Of a stretch of DNA of 37,895 nucleotides, positions 24,475 to 33,275 are shown piece after piece. Positions within the stretch are counted from its first letter, which is position 1; each line of letters opens with the position of its first letter. Location of the stretch: assembly GCA_020425695.1 (NCBI GenBank), contig JAGQRE010000022.1:1-37895 (forward strand), in the 5' to 3' direction. Below the pieces are notes generated by a model. That model was not told the origin of the DNA. It searched no databases and saw only the letters and a list, made by a program, of their open reading frames with translations. This DNA comes from Planctomycetota bacterium (lineage in GTDB: Bacteria; Planctomycetota; UBA8742; UBA2392). Made by a program: the position numbers and the translations under genes.

Positions 24475-25428
24475 ATGGAACGCATCATTGGTTTCGACGG
24501 CAAGGTGCTACCACCAACCGTCAACATGCACATCATTGGTGTGTGCAACTTCGGGTGCAAATTCTGCTTTGCACCCTTCGCAGATCGCCAGAATCCACTC
24601 CCTCTGGAGGATGGCAAACGCATCATCGAGTTGCTTGCCGCGCACGGCGTTAGCCGCATCACTTTCGCTGGGGGTGAGCCAACGCTTCATCGAGATCTCT
24701 TGGCGCTGTTGAAGCATGCGCGCTCCGTGGGTGTGGTGAGTGCGGTTGTCACCAATGCCAGCCTAATCGACGAACAGTGGTGTGAAGAGTTCTTGCCGGA
24801 GTTGCGCTGGCTGGTCTTGTCGTTGGATTCTGCCGACCCAACAACCTGCGATCTCATCGGGCGGCAGATGAAGAGCGGCTACATCAATCACCCAAAGCAA
24901 ATCAAGCAAGTTGGTCAGCTCGTTCGCGAGTGGAACTATCGGCATCCAGATGTGTCGCCAGTAAGGATCAAGATCAACATTGTGGTTACGTCGTTGAGCG
25001 CCGATGAAGATCCGAGTTCGTTCCTGTTGGAACTTCGGCCTGATCGCATCAAGCTTCTGGCATGTGGCATCAGGCAGGGAGAGAACGACCACGCAGCATA
25101 CCTGCAATGCTCAGGAGACAAGTTTGCAGCGTACTGTGAGCGTGTCGGAGTGCTACGTCGGCACGGGATAGTGGTGATAGCGGAAGAGGAAGATCTTCAA
25201 CTTGGGTCATACGCGATGATTGATCCCAGAGGGTGTTTCTACCAGTCGCAGTCCAATGGCCGCATTGTGGTCAGCGAGCCGATACTTGAAGTTGGCCTGA
25301 TAGAAGCATGGAAACAAGTCGGCGGTTTTGACGCTGGGAAGTTCGCGGCTCGCGGAGGCGAGTACGATCCCGGTGAAATCGCTTCGGGTGGTGATAACGA
25401 CCGACACGAAGATCCAGACTCACTCTAG
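24475..25428 (+). CDS. Prokaryotic viperin (radical SAM antiviral nucleotide synthase)
   Basis: A radical SAM enzyme of the viperin family. The iron-sulphur cluster motif CNFGCKFC (24-31) is followed by the viperin-style FAPF. GGEP (66-69) and the VVTNASL and LSLDSAD segments complete the SAM-binding barrel. Prokaryotic viperins make 3'-deoxy-3',4'-didehydro nucleotides that stop phage RNA polymerases. The N-terminal PPTVNMHIIGVCNF matches the family's entry strand. I place the start at ATG 24475, with GGGAG five bases upstream, giving 317 residues; a longer reading from TTG 24361 has no support. No nucleotide kinase gene, often found beside viperins, is seen. Instead a 702-residue unknown protein follows after a hairpin. 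Family assignment by motif style is fairly strong. Confidence 0.85.
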   Translation: MERIIGFDGKVLPPTVNMHIIGVCNFGCKFCFAPFADRQNPLPLEDGKRIIELLAAHGVSRITFAGGEPTLHRDLLALLKHARSVGVVSAVVTNASLIDEQWCEEFLPELRWLVLSLDSADPTTCDLIGRQMKSGYINHPKQIKQVGQLVREWNYRHPDVSPVRIKINIVVTSLSADEDPSSFLLELRPDRIKLLACGIRQGENDHAAYLQCSGDKFAAYCERVGVLRRHGIVVIAEEEDLQLGSYAMIDPRGCFYQSQSNGRIVVSEPILEVGLIEAWKQVGGFDAGKFAARGGEYDPGEIASGGDNDRHEDPDSL

Positions 25429-25440
25429 TTCACAAGCATG

Positions 25441-25474
25441 GGGTGCAGGACTGGCATCTATCAGTCCTGCACCC
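25441..25474 (+). promoter_or_regulatory. Strong hairpin between viperin and the next gene
   Basis: GGGTGCAGGACTG (25441-25453) and CAGTCCTGCACCC (25462-25474) pair perfectly over 13 bp with an 8-base loop. No T tract follows, so it is not a standard terminator. The GGAGG ribosome binding site of the downstream gene begins at the next base. It may stop decay or readthrough, or set expression of the next gene. Confidence 0.6.
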
Positions 25475-25484
25475 GGAGGCTCTG

Positions 25485-27593
25485 ATGATGAAAGTAAAGC
25501 TCGAAAACCTTGGCGACGACGCCTACGTAGTGATGGCCGTGGAGAAAGGTGATGGTTCAAGCGTCCTTCTCTTGGACGGACGCCAGCTCGACCTACCTGC
25601 CCCCCGGTCGTTGTTCAGTGGGAGTACACCGTGGCTTGATCTGCCTGCATGCTTCCCGTTTGCACAGGAAAACGAACGCAGGCTCGAACGAGATGTGCAT
25701 GCATGGCTACCGCTCACGACATCGCTCGTCTACGGACAGCTTGTTCGGCGGTTAGGTCTCGCTGGCGGTCGCGAGCAAGATGAGAACCCTGCCAGTGAGA
25801 CGCTTGTGGAACTACCAGAGTACGCCGAAGTGTCGAACGGGCTTCAGGCTCTGGAAACCCTAACCGAGATTATTGACGTTCTCGATCCGTTGATGACATG
25901 GGCACTTCAAGCTGCACAAGAGCGCGACGTGGATGGTGATGAGGCGATGACTTCGCCACTACCACCGTTGGGCTTGCTGCCAGCCGTTGCGGATGTGGCG
26001 ACCAAGTTGGGTGACAGGTTTGCCAGAGTGCTTGCGCTGTCTGTTGTTCATGTCGTTGGGCAGGAGGCTGTGTTGCTGTCAGAGGGATGCGGTGAAAGTC
26101 AGGACGCTGCCGAGCATGATGTAGAACAGCGAAGAAAGCGATGGTTCGAAGTCCTGAAGGAGTGGCTTCAGTTTCTCGGTGACAAGAATGATGAACTGGT
26201 GCCCGCAAGAATCGTGCTTCCCCGTATCATCGACAACGGTAGGGCACGGTATCGCGGCGCATGGCTCCCCGCGACAACAGTCCGGGTCATCAGTTGTCAG
26301 CTCAAGACGAACTTGGCGAGCAAGAAACGCGAAGATCTGATCTCTCGCATCGGCATGGAACTACCGTGGATGGATGGCGTTCTATGGGGACTGAAATCCA
26401 AGCCCGCCAACACCGTGGTGATGTGCGATCCGTATCCGCGCCCACTGGATCACGTTCATTGGTGGCAAACCTGTCTCGATGGCATCGGGTTGAAGTTGAT
26501 TGAGGCTGCGCTGAAGCCCGAACAGTTTCATCAATGGGACGTTCTGGATGTCGTAGTGCCGTGGTACAGGCAGTCATTGGCGGCAACAATCGCACTAGCT
26601 CACAGCGCGGAGCAGTTCGTCGGTAGAAAGATGCTGACGTTGGCGTCGAAAGCAGGGCCTGAGACTGGTGCTGCACCCAACGCCCTCATCGCTGATGAAG
26701 CACGTCTAATCAGCAAGCCATACGTGGCAGATCCCGGCGAGATATGGAAGGTCGCTAATGATCCGACGCTCCTACAGGATGAACGAGTGAGTACGCCTGT
26801 TGCTGAAGGCATCAAGTACGAAGATCCCAGCAACAGGCTTGGTGTAGCGTCGAGAAATCTCGCTGAAGATGTGAAGTTGGGCCTATCCAAGATGGAAGAG
26901 TTCCGGCGCATTCGAGAGACAGAGACTCAACTGGTGATGTGGTGGAGAGCATTCAGGCCAGCGGTACACGCAGACTTTCTTGATCAAGTCTTCGGACATG
27001 GCTGGGCGTGGAAAGACGAAGTTACCGAACAACAGATGTTGCAGCAGGACTATCCACCAACGGTTAGGTTCAAGGGCGGGTGGCTGCCGTGGGTCATCGC
27101 AATGAGAGCCAGAAACAAGCGCCTGCCGCCAAACTTCGCAGTGCCTAGCGCCGTTGACCTAGAGAACATCGGCGTAGACCAGCAGTTTGATGAAGAGGCA
27201 CTGGACGTGATGATCACGCGGGCCGGGACGATACCCGATCAGGATCCCTATCGAGATGCGAGAAAGCCATCGGCGCAACGGGCTGTTAGGCAACTAGTGC
27301 TACAAGGCTGGTACGGAAAGAAGGCAGCACAAGAGCGTGCGTTGCAGTGGTTGGCGGAGGCGCGACCAGAAACTGGCAAGATGTGGTGGTACGCCTACGT
27401 CACGATCTGTACGTCGATTGCACTGGCCCGGTGGATTCACCCGGAGGGCGACAAGCCCAAGGTGAGAACGAAACTCGTGGATGTCTTCCGGTATCGTCTT
27501 GATGAAGCGGCAGGATACGACGACACGCACGCGAAGTCGGCTCAGGTGTGGATCAACAGTTTCCTCCAGCCGAGACAGCCGTTTCCGGCGTGA
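25485..27593 (+). CDS. Unknown 702-residue protein beside viperin
   Basis: I do not recognise the family. The protein is soluble and Trp-rich, with no P-loop, signal peptide or membrane helix. An N-terminal beta-rich part (about 1-45) and an acidic linker are followed by long helical regions. Notable segments are ELPWMDGVLWGL, VVMCDPYPRPLDHVHWW, ETQLVMWWRAFRP and GKMWWYAYVTIC. The pattern of helices with paired Trp recalls helical adaptor proteins of bacterial conflict systems, but I cannot name one. GGAGG precedes ATG 25485 (ATG 25488 is also possible), just after a 13-bp hairpin. It sits 57 bases after viperin in the same direction, so the two are likely one transcript and may act together. 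Confidence 0.75.
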   Translation: MMKVKLENLGDDAYVVMAVEKGDGSSVLLLDGRQLDLPAPRSLFSGSTPWLDLPACFPFAQENERRLERDVHAWLPLTTSLVYGQLVRRLGLAGGREQDENPASETLVELPEYAEVSNGLQALETLTEIIDVLDPLMTWALQAAQERDVDGDEAMTSPLPPLGLLPAVADVATKLGDRFARVLALSVVHVVGQEAVLLSEGCGESQDAAEHDVEQRRKRWFEVLKEWLQFLGDKNDELVPARIVLPRIIDNGRARYRGAWLPATTVRVISCQLKTNLASKKREDLISRIGMELPWMDGVLWGLKSKPANTVVMCDPYPRPLDHVHWWQTCLDGIGLKLIEAALKPEQFHQWDVLDVVVPWYRQSLAATIALAHSAEQFVGRKMLTLASKAGPETGAAPNALIADEARLISKPYVADPGEIWKVANDPTLLQDERVSTPVAEGIKYEDPSNRLGVASRNLAEDVKLGLSKMEEFRRIRETETQLVMWWRAFRPAVHADFLDQVFGHGWAWKDEVTEQQMLQQDYPPTVRFKGGWLPWVIAMRARNKRLPPNFAVPSAVDLENIGVDQQFDEEALDVMITRAGTIPDQDPYRDARKPSAQRAVRQLVLQGWYGKKAAQERALQWLAEARPETGKMWWYAYVTICTSIALARWIHPEGDKPKVRTKLVDVFRYRLDEAAGYDDTHAKSAQVWINSFLQPRQPFPA

Positions 27594-27707
27594 TGTTAAG
27601 GCAGCGCTAAGCAAGAACAGAACAACAAGATGAGTCACGGCCAGTTTGTAGATGATGAGATGATGCCGTAGGCTTACTGAAGGTATCGAGAGCATCAGAG
27701 GTGCTTC

Positions 27708-28202
27708 ATGTCGAAACAATCGGCCATTCGCGGCATTCGGGTGGAGATCTTGATGGAGCATCAGCACGAGTCTGTGACGTGCTTGGACGTGCTCTTGGAA
27801 TATCATCGGTCCCGGCCACGAATTGGGCTTAGTGACTGGCGAGAAGGTGAGAACAGGGATTACCCCGAACTCTGGACCACTCGTGGCAATGGAGAGATCC
27901 CGGACAGAGTACATAGGTGCTTGATGAACTTCGACCAGCGCGGTGGTGATATCACGCTTGAGGTGCTCGCGGCAAAAAGTGTATGTGGAAGCCGGGGAGA
28001 GCAGGTGCAAGGGACGCTTGTTGGCGGTGAGTTCATCATTCGGCATGGCATGAGGGTGGTGGTGTCCTCTAGCGGGCTGGCATGGTGGGACGATCTGCGC
28101 ACCAGCACAAGCTACGCCGCTCCGATGGAGATGATCCGGCGCATCATATTGGATGACCCAAGGGTAGCGGGATCAACGCTGGGTTGTAGCGGCGACATTT
28201 AG
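27708..28202 (+). CDS. Hypothetical protein, 164 residues
   Basis: A soluble alpha/beta protein with no recognised motif. The start at ATG 27708 has GAGGTG a few bases upstream, and codon use agrees with neighbouring genes. Notable are an ILMEHQHESVTCLDVLLEYH segment and a Trp pair near the C terminus (SSGLAWWDDLRTS). A 114-base gap separates it from the 702-residue gene. It may belong to the viperin transcript. The long minus-strand reading across it (27300-28046) crosses the end of the previous gene and is a shadow. Confidence 0.6.
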   Translation: MSKQSAIRGIRVEILMEHQHESVTCLDVLLEYHRSRPRIGLSDWREGENRDYPELWTTRGNGEIPDRVHRCLMNFDQRGGDITLEVLAAKSVCGSRGEQVQGTLVGGEFIIRHGMRVVVSSSGLAWWDDLRTSTSYAAPMEMIRRIILDDPRVAGSTLGCSGDI

Positions 28203-28400
28203 AATGTCAGACATCCTGCATGTTCGGCAGGCTGAGAGGCGACAGGAGCAACCCCCGCCCACCTGCTCTTGAGGCAGGTGCCCGGAAGTTTGCCGATGGG
28301 GAGACTGAGCCGTACTCTTGGATGGTGTAGGGATAAAAGTTATCAGCGTTGGACTGCGCCAGCAGCGGCGGGCCGAAGCTGCTTGAAACTGAAAGGGTTC

Positions 28401-28805
28401 GTGACGAGCGATAGTTTCTCAGCAAAGTCGCTAAAGGTGCTCACTTTCCTCAAGGAAGCCGAAGGTAGGTATCGATCCATCGGGACCGCAATGGACTACC
28501 CGTTCATCTTTGAAGAGATGAAAAAGAACGGCTACGAAATCGATGTCAGGATGATTCGACTGGTGATGGAGGAAGCCTGCGACAACGGACTGATCGATAG
28601 CCTCACAACACCAGTTGACTCTGAAGATGGCTACTTCTTCATGAGGATCGACATCTCAGGCAAAGGTTTGCGGTTCGTAGAGGCTGTAGAGAGGTTAGCT
28701 GAACAAGAGGGTAAGAAGGCACCTTGGCTGTGGAGTTTCGTTGAGAAGGCAGCCGACCTTGCGCAGCTCATGTCATTTGCAGTGCAGGCGTTTGGTAGGA
28801 GCTGA
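28401..28805 (+). CDS. Hypothetical protein, winged-helix-like (DUF2513-like)
   Basis: A 134-residue protein from GTG 28401, with AAGGG just upstream. The open frame extends to 28269, but those residues (Trp/Arg/Gly mixture) look non-coding. The SLKVLTFLKEAEGRY helix, a middle helix pair and the strand pair GYFFMRIDISGKGLRFVEAVE resemble small winged-helix proteins of DUF2513 type, where a final 'xGxxFxEA' helix is usual. A hydrophobic C-terminal helix (LAQLMSFAVQAF) could touch a membrane or a partner. It is the last island gene before the right tRNA-like repeat. Start and family are uncertain. Confidence 0.55.
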   Translation: MTSDSFSAKSLKVLTFLKEAEGRYRSIGTAMDYPFIFEEMKKNGYEIDVRMIRLVMEEACDNGLIDSLTTPVDSEDGYFFMRIDISGKGLRFVEAVERLAEQEGKKAPWLWSFVEKAADLAQLMSFAVQAFGRS

Positions 28806-28918
28806 GGGGAAACCACAGCGCCAATCCAATCCTTGGTCGTACCCTGTATAGGAACGCGGTCAAAAGTACAATTGGGTGGCGTTTTGGGCGGCGCGGGTTC
28901 GCTGGAAGGCAGACAAAA

Positions 28919-28943
28919 CGCCCCGGAAACAGCCTCCGGGGCG
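28919..28943 (-). terminator. Rho-independent terminator next to right tRNA-Gly-like repeat
   Basis: CGCCCCGG and CCGGGGCG form an 8-bp stem around a 9-base loop. On the minus strand it is followed by TTTTGTC. Position and shape match the terminator at 19-43, so each boundary copy carries its own terminator. Confidence 0.65.
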
Positions 28944-28949
28944 GTGTTT

Positions 28950-29003
28950 TGGAGCGGGCGAAGGGGGGCGAACCCTGGACCACCTCCTTAGGTAGCAGAT
29001 GAG
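28950..29003 (-). repeat. Degenerate tRNA-Gly 3' end, right attachment site copy
   Basis: Aligned by eye with 52-105, the CCA end, acceptor strand, T arm and anticodon arm match at roughly 45 of 53 positions. The T loop (TTCGCCC) and anticodon loop (TACCTAA) are altered, and no D arm or 5' acceptor strand follows, so it is not a working tRNA. Beyond it, 29004-29591 holds no gene I can support. A 7-bp GC-rich inverted repeat (GCGGCCG / CGGCCGC) lies at 29093-29119. Confidence 0.65.
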
Positions 29004-29591
29004 AGCGCGCGTACTTCGTTCGGGCCTCATCTACAGAACACGAGACCGCGACCCGGACTCCATAGCCTCAGACTCGAAATAAATCCAGTGAAGCGGCCGG
29101 GAACGGAGACGACGGCCGCCTAATCGACTCTGCCCCTGCCCGCCATTGCCATTCAATGGCTTGCGCTGCATGACACCACCCATCCGTTTCCCACGCTAAG
29201 TGCAGTCACACTACACCAACTGCTACGCGCTGATTGCAGGGGTGACCCAGTCAAACCAGCCAGCCGCATGCCCCGATGCGAAACCGTGTGAACTACCAGA
29301 GCTTGTCAGTGAAAGCGGATCTGCGCTCGAAACCCGAATAGAGTACTGCGCGTCGATCTTACTGGTCCTAATGCGACACCTATTGCATTGACGCTGTCTC
29401 GTTATTGATGTGTGTCAGTAAAGATTTTTCATTTTTCTTTGGGAGAGCGTCCTCTCGCGGCGTACTTTTATCTACCCCGAGTTCGCTACAACAAGAAACT
29501 ACCTAGCCTTAAATTGCTGCGCTGAGCCAATGCGTTGGCGGTTCCGCCGCGCCATGGGAGCCCACAAAACAAACTCCAGGAGAACTGAACA

Positions 29592-30602
29592 ATGGCCACA
29601 TCACCTGCTAACTCAACCAACCTGACGCAGGACCAGCTCGCGAAGTGGCTGATCGAGGATGCGCCCTACAAGATCCAGATCGCGCGTGTTTGGCCGTTCA
29701 TGGGCATCCAGGGCGGAAAGATCAGCTACGCCCGCACCGCAGCCTTGGAGTCACTGGCCAACATCGACGACATGGCCACTATTCTGGGCGATGGCGCCAC
29801 CAGTGGCATTACGGTTCAGACGGCGGACCCCGACAACCCCAACACCACCTTCACACTTGGTGAGTTGGCGACGCGCTACAAAATCGATTACTCGTCAATG
29901 GATCGATTCAAGGTACCGAACAACTTGGATGCTGTGGAATCCGCCTTGGCCATTCGGCGTCTGATGTACATGTACTTCCGCAAGCTGGACCTTGGTACGA
30001 CCGGCGGAAATGGTGACTTCCCGTCCCTCGCTGACATGGCGGTACTAGGCAACGTCGTCACCAGCGCCGGCGCATCGCTGGACACCGCCGGACAGATGGA
30101 AGAGCTGCAGCAAACTTACAACCTGGTCACCGCAAACAACGGTCGCCCCACTGCAATCATGTGCAACAGCCGGGCGCTGCGCTACATCGTGTCGACGTTC
30201 TATGGCCTGGGGGCAAACCTCGAGTACGTCGATGCAGAGTGGACGGACCCGACCAAGGGAACAGTTCGCGTTCCGCAGATCGCCATCAACGGGACACCTG
30301 TCTACGTCAACGACATGATCGCCACAGTGGAAGATCCAGGTCCGCCGGCAACATCGCTGACGAAGATCTACTTCATGGTTCTCGGCGATTCCGGCGAAGC
30401 CGGCCCCACCCGTGGAATCACCGGCATCGTTCCAGGGCCGCTCAAGGACACCATGTTCATTCGCCGCGAGTCCAGTGAGCCCGTTGCCGCTTCGAGCACC
30501 TCACAGATCAACGTCGACTACACGTTCCCGGTTGCGACAGCCATGGGTTCATCAGGCGCTCTCGCCATCCTCGAAGGTGTGGACGTTGTAGATTTCGCCT
30601 GA
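29592..30602 (+). CDS. Phage major capsid-like protein (HK97 fold likely)
   Basis: A 336-residue protein with a good AGGAGA ribosome binding site before ATG 29592. The layout fits HK97-type capsid proteins: a helical/extended N terminus, a long central domain with a spine helix (DAVESALAIRRLMYMYFRKLD), the loop TTGGNGDFPSLADMA, the A-domain pattern GRPTAIMCNSRALRYIVSTFYG, and late strands PQIAINGTPVYVNDMI and KIYFMVLGDSGEAG. No N-terminal scaffold or protease domain is fused. The assignment is by pattern, not by a decisive motif. The downstream tail fibre supports a phage origin. It would assemble the icosahedral shell, or act as an encapsulin-like shell if the rest of the phage is absent. 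Confidence 0.65.
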   Translation: MATSPANSTNLTQDQLAKWLIEDAPYKIQIARVWPFMGIQGGKISYARTAALESLANIDDMATILGDGATSGITVQTADPDNPNTTFTLGELATRYKIDYSSMDRFKVPNNLDAVESALAIRRLMYMYFRKLDLGTTGGNGDFPSLADMAVLGNVVTSAGASLDTAGQMEELQQTYNLVTANNGRPTAIMCNSRALRYIVSTFYGLGANLEYVDAEWTDPTKGTVRVPQIAINGTPVYVNDMIATVEDPGPPATSLTKIYFMVLGDSGEAGPTRGITGIVPGPLKDTMFIRRESSEPVAASSTSQINVDYTFPVATAMGSSGALAILEGVDVVDFA

Positions 30603-30648
30603 TCGAAGCATCACCCGATGGGAAGACTACGCAGCTTGGGAGCGCTTC

Positions 30649-32676
30649 ATGGCCAGCGAGAAGGACAAGGGCGAGGGAGAAGTGCGAATGCCGTTTTCCA
30701 AGGCATTCGCACAGCGAGCTCTTTCCACCAGAGAAGGCCGTGTCGGTTTCACTGACGCGCGTGACGAAGGACGTATTGGCGCCGGCAGGGCGGAGGATGA
30801 TCGATTTATCCTCCGCCGCGGCGAGTCCACCCGTTCGCCCTTGGACTTGCGTGAGATGAGTTCGGTTCTGTCGGGTGTCCAAGTCAATGTCGTAAGCAAC
30901 AGGACCGGAACGGTCAAAGCAACGTCGACTGAATTCGAACGTCGGATCAAGGCTGAGCGTCAAAGGCTCGAACGGCAACGGCTCGAAAAGAATCCGAAGA
31001 TCGTTGAAGGCGAGATCGTCGATAACGACCGTGCAAGAATGCCACGCAGGAATCGGGATGGTCGCCCGGATGAGCGTGACAGAACAACCGAGCTTGGAAA
31101 GCTGGCAGAGTACGTTCGCAAGACGCACAACCCGCCGAGCCCCAGCCTGATGCTGGGCGGCGGTGTCGTGGTCGGCTCGGGCGACGTAGAGGGACCAAGC
31201 TCGTCTACAGACAACGCCATCGCCCGCTACGACGGCACCACTGGCAAAACGATCCAAAACAGCGGCATTACGATCAGCGACGAGTCCGGCGACGCCATTG
31301 AGATATCCACTGCAGCAGCCGATCCGGCCACCACCATCTCAATCAAGGCCGGCGATTACTCCGGAAGCAGCGGGAATGGCGGCGATATAGAGCTGGTCGG
31401 CGGTGATGGTGTCAGCGTCGGTAGCGGTGGTGGCGTGACCCTGAAAGGTGGGTCGGGGGGTGTCACCGGGAGTGGAGGCGGCGTCAGCATTGAGGGCGGC
31501 TCCGGCTCGTTCGGCCCAGGAACGATCAGTATCGGTGCTTCCACAGCCGGCTCAATCACCATCGGTGCCGGCGCGGCGTTTTCGGTCACAATCGGCAACT
31601 CTGGGATCACCACGACAATCAACGGCACCCTCGCTCTGGCCAACGACCTCGCCATCACACACGGCGGCACAGGCGCCAGCACGGAAGACAACGCCCTGAG
31701 CAACTTGATCGGAGGGGCGACGGCACGAGATTCCTCGCTGGCACTGGACAGCCAAGTGGCCGTGCGCAACAGCGGCAACAGCGGCAACGCTTCCCTTGAA
31801 ACAGCGCTTGGTCTCACTGGCCTGGTCTTCGAAGCCCGGCTGTCGCCGTCCTCAACCCTTCCGGTGCCGACAAGCAACGCGTCGAGCGTGGGCACCCTGT
31901 ACCTCCACCCCTACAACGGTGGCCGAATCGCCCTGTACAACACGACAAACTCTAGATGGGAGATCCACCACCTCACTAGCGCCACCAACAAAGTCCTGAC
32001 GGGATTGACTTCGGGAAGGCCTTACGACGTCTTCCTGTACGACAACTCGGGCGCCCTCACTCTCGAATTCGTGGCATGGTCGAGCACGACTGCACGCAGT
32101 ACAGCACTGACAACCCAAAACGGCGTCTACGTGAAGTCAGGCGATGCCTCGCGCCGGTATGTGGGAACGTTTTACACGACAGCTTCAAACAGTACGGCCT
32201 GGGTTACCGACGGCGGAACGACCGCCAGTCCAAAGCTGTTCATCTGGAACTTCTACAACCGGAAACTGGTCACGGCGACCGTCCGCGAATCGACCGGGAG
32301 CTGGGTGTATGCGACTAACTCCTACCGATACATGAACAACAACTCGAATAATCGCGTCGAGTGCGTGATCGGTTTCCAAGAGGACCACGTCATTGCAGAA
32401 ATGCGCGTTCACGCGCAGACGTGGAACACGACCGCGGGTGTCGGCATCGGAGAGGACACTAGTTCGTCGGTTACCACACCTTGCCTTTTTGACGGTCAGT
32501 ATTGCGGCACAAACTACACAGGCTACATGGGTGCCTGCCTGAAAAAGCAGCCGACTGTCGGGTATCACTATTACGCTGCGCTGGAGATCGCAACTTTTGG
32601 TTCTCCAACGTTCTGGGGATCGTATGCCACGAGCCCCCGTCTCGCATCCGGCGTCACACTAGTGGGGATGTTTTAA
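30649..32676 (+). CDS. Phage tail fibre / receptor-binding protein
   Basis: A 675-residue fibrous protein. It has a charged N-terminal ~160 residues with an Arg/Glu-rich helix (FERRIKAERQRLERQRL), then the phage-fibre segment SSTDNAIARYDGTTGKTIQ, a Gly/Ser-rich beta-repeat stretch (about 240-320), the common fibre element DLAITHGGTGASTEDNAL, and a C-terminal globular head with WNFYNRKLVTATV and SYRYMNNNSNNRV. These are typical of trimeric tail fibres that touch the host surface. GGGAG six bases before ATG 30649 supports the start. Its stop overlaps the start of the next small gene by one base (TAATG). Confidence 0.82.
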   Translation: MASEKDKGEGEVRMPFSKAFAQRALSTREGRVGFTDARDEGRIGAGRAEDDRFILRRGESTRSPLDLREMSSVLSGVQVNVVSNRTGTVKATSTEFERRIKAERQRLERQRLEKNPKIVEGEIVDNDRARMPRRNRDGRPDERDRTTELGKLAEYVRKTHNPPSPSLMLGGGVVVGSGDVEGPSSSTDNAIARYDGTTGKTIQNSGITISDESGDAIEISTAAADPATTISIKAGDYSGSSGNGGDIELVGGDGVSVGSGGGVTLKGGSGGVTGSGGGVSIEGGSGSFGPGTISIGASTAGSITIGAGAAFSVTIGNSGITTTINGTLALANDLAITHGGTGASTEDNALSNLIGGATARDSSLALDSQVAVRNSGNSGNASLETALGLTGLVFEARLSPSSTLPVPTSNASSVGTLYLHPYNGGRIALYNTTNSRWEIHHLTSATNKVLTGLTSGRPYDVFLYDNSGALTLEFVAWSSTTARSTALTTQNGVYVKSGDASRRYVGTFYTTASNSTAWVTDGGTTASPKLFIWNFYNRKLVTATVRESTGSWVYATNSYRYMNNNSNNRVECVIGFQEDHVIAEMRVHAQTWNTTAGVGIGEDTSSSVTTPCLFDGQYCGTNYTGYMGACLKKQPTVGYHYYAALEIATFGSPTFWGSYATSPRLASGVTLVGMF

Positions 32677-32933
32677 TGATTCAGCCAGTTCTTCTGCACG
32701 ATGCGCTAGCCCAAGTTTGTCCGATAGATGGCATCGCATTAAATGAGCAAGGCCAAGTGGTTCGGGTCGACTGGCGATCTGAGGCAACTCCTGAGCAGCG
32801 TGAAATCGCGCAACGAGTCATCGATGAATGGGATTGGGCAAACATCCCTGCTCCTCTTACACCGGAAGAACGGATTGAATCACTGGAAGCCGAAGTCGCA
32901 GCTCTAAAGACTACACTAGGCACGAACAGTTAG
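32676..32933 (+). CDS. Small phage tail-associated protein, 85 residues
   Basis: Starts on the last base of the fibre gene's stop codon, a tight coupling typical of fibre and fibre-accessory genes. The protein ends in a coiled-coil helix (EERIESLEAEVAALKTTL). The middle (VDWRSEATPEQREIAQRVIDEWDW) resembles short proteins found beside phage tail fibres, where the 'at-eq--a--ii--fdw' pattern recurs. Probably a fibre assembly or attachment protein. Confidence 0.7.
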   Translation: MIQPVLLHDALAQVCPIDGIALNEQGQVVRVDWRSEATPEQREIAQRVIDEWDWANIPAPLTPEERIESLEAEVAALKTTLGTNS

Positions 32934-32964
32934 GTCAGGTCAACACTCGAAGTAAAGGATCGTC

Positions 32965-33204
32965 ATGGCAAGCGGCAAAAAAGGTTGCGGCTGCGGGGGA
33001 AGCTCCAGCAGATCTGAAAACAGTAGCCTCTCCGAAGACATGAAGCGGCGCATCAGATCGAAGATCAACACGCTGCGAACACAACGGGGTGGTTCGTCAG
33101 GAAACACACCATTCGCGAGCTACGACGAACGCTCCCAGGCTACCACCTTCGGCCAAATCCGAGTGCGCGTACCAGGCGAAAGCGACTCCATCCGGCCACT
33201 GTAA
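32965..33204 (+). CDS. Small Cys/Gly/Ser-rich protein
   Basis: A 79-residue protein that opens with GKKGCGCGGSSS (two cysteines around Gly) and continues with a basic helix and a short beta segment (TTFGQIRVRVPG). No family recognised. It is 31 bases after the previous gene in the same direction and probably belongs to the same structural cluster. Confidence 0.5.
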   Translation: MASGKKGCGCGGSSSRSENSSLSEDMKRRIRSKINTLRTQRGGSSGNTPFASYDERSQATTFGQIRVRVPGESDSIRPL

Positions 33205-33275
33205 AAGCTGGCTAGTGCCGAACTTAGAGTAGATTGGACACATGGCAGGCCGAGAGTCTGCTTAGGGGAACAACC

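Larger units (their letters stand above)
52..29003. mobile_element. Integrated genomic (defence) island bounded by tRNA-Gly-like repeats
   Basis: A tyrosine integrase sits about 130 bases inside a tRNA-Gly(CCC)-like 3' end at the left. A second, diverged copy of the same 3' end lies at 28950-29003. Both copies are read on the minus strand, and each is followed by a GC-rich hairpin and a T-rich tract. The DNA between them carries mobility genes and at least four recognisable defence modules (type III-like RM, dCTP deaminase, sigma-54-controlled STAND NTPase, viperin). Integration at the 3' end of tRNA genes by tyrosine recombinases is established for such islands. The exact crossover site and the limits are inferred from the repeats. 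Confidence 0.7.

Noticed and set aside
27300..28046. 248-residue minus-strand open frame
   Set aside because: Covers the end of the 702-residue gene and the 164-residue gene; composition (many Arg, Leu, His, Ser) is typical of an antisense frame.
28269..28400. N-terminal extension of the last island gene
   Set aside because: Residues look like translated non-coding DNA, and a GTG with a ribosome site lies at 28401. A 7-bp hairpin (CACCTGC/GCAGGTG, 28260-28280) is more likely regulatory.
29200..29391. 63-residue reading in the gap after the right attachment copy
   Set aside because: No ribosome binding site, no recognisable pattern, isolated in a long non-coding stretch.
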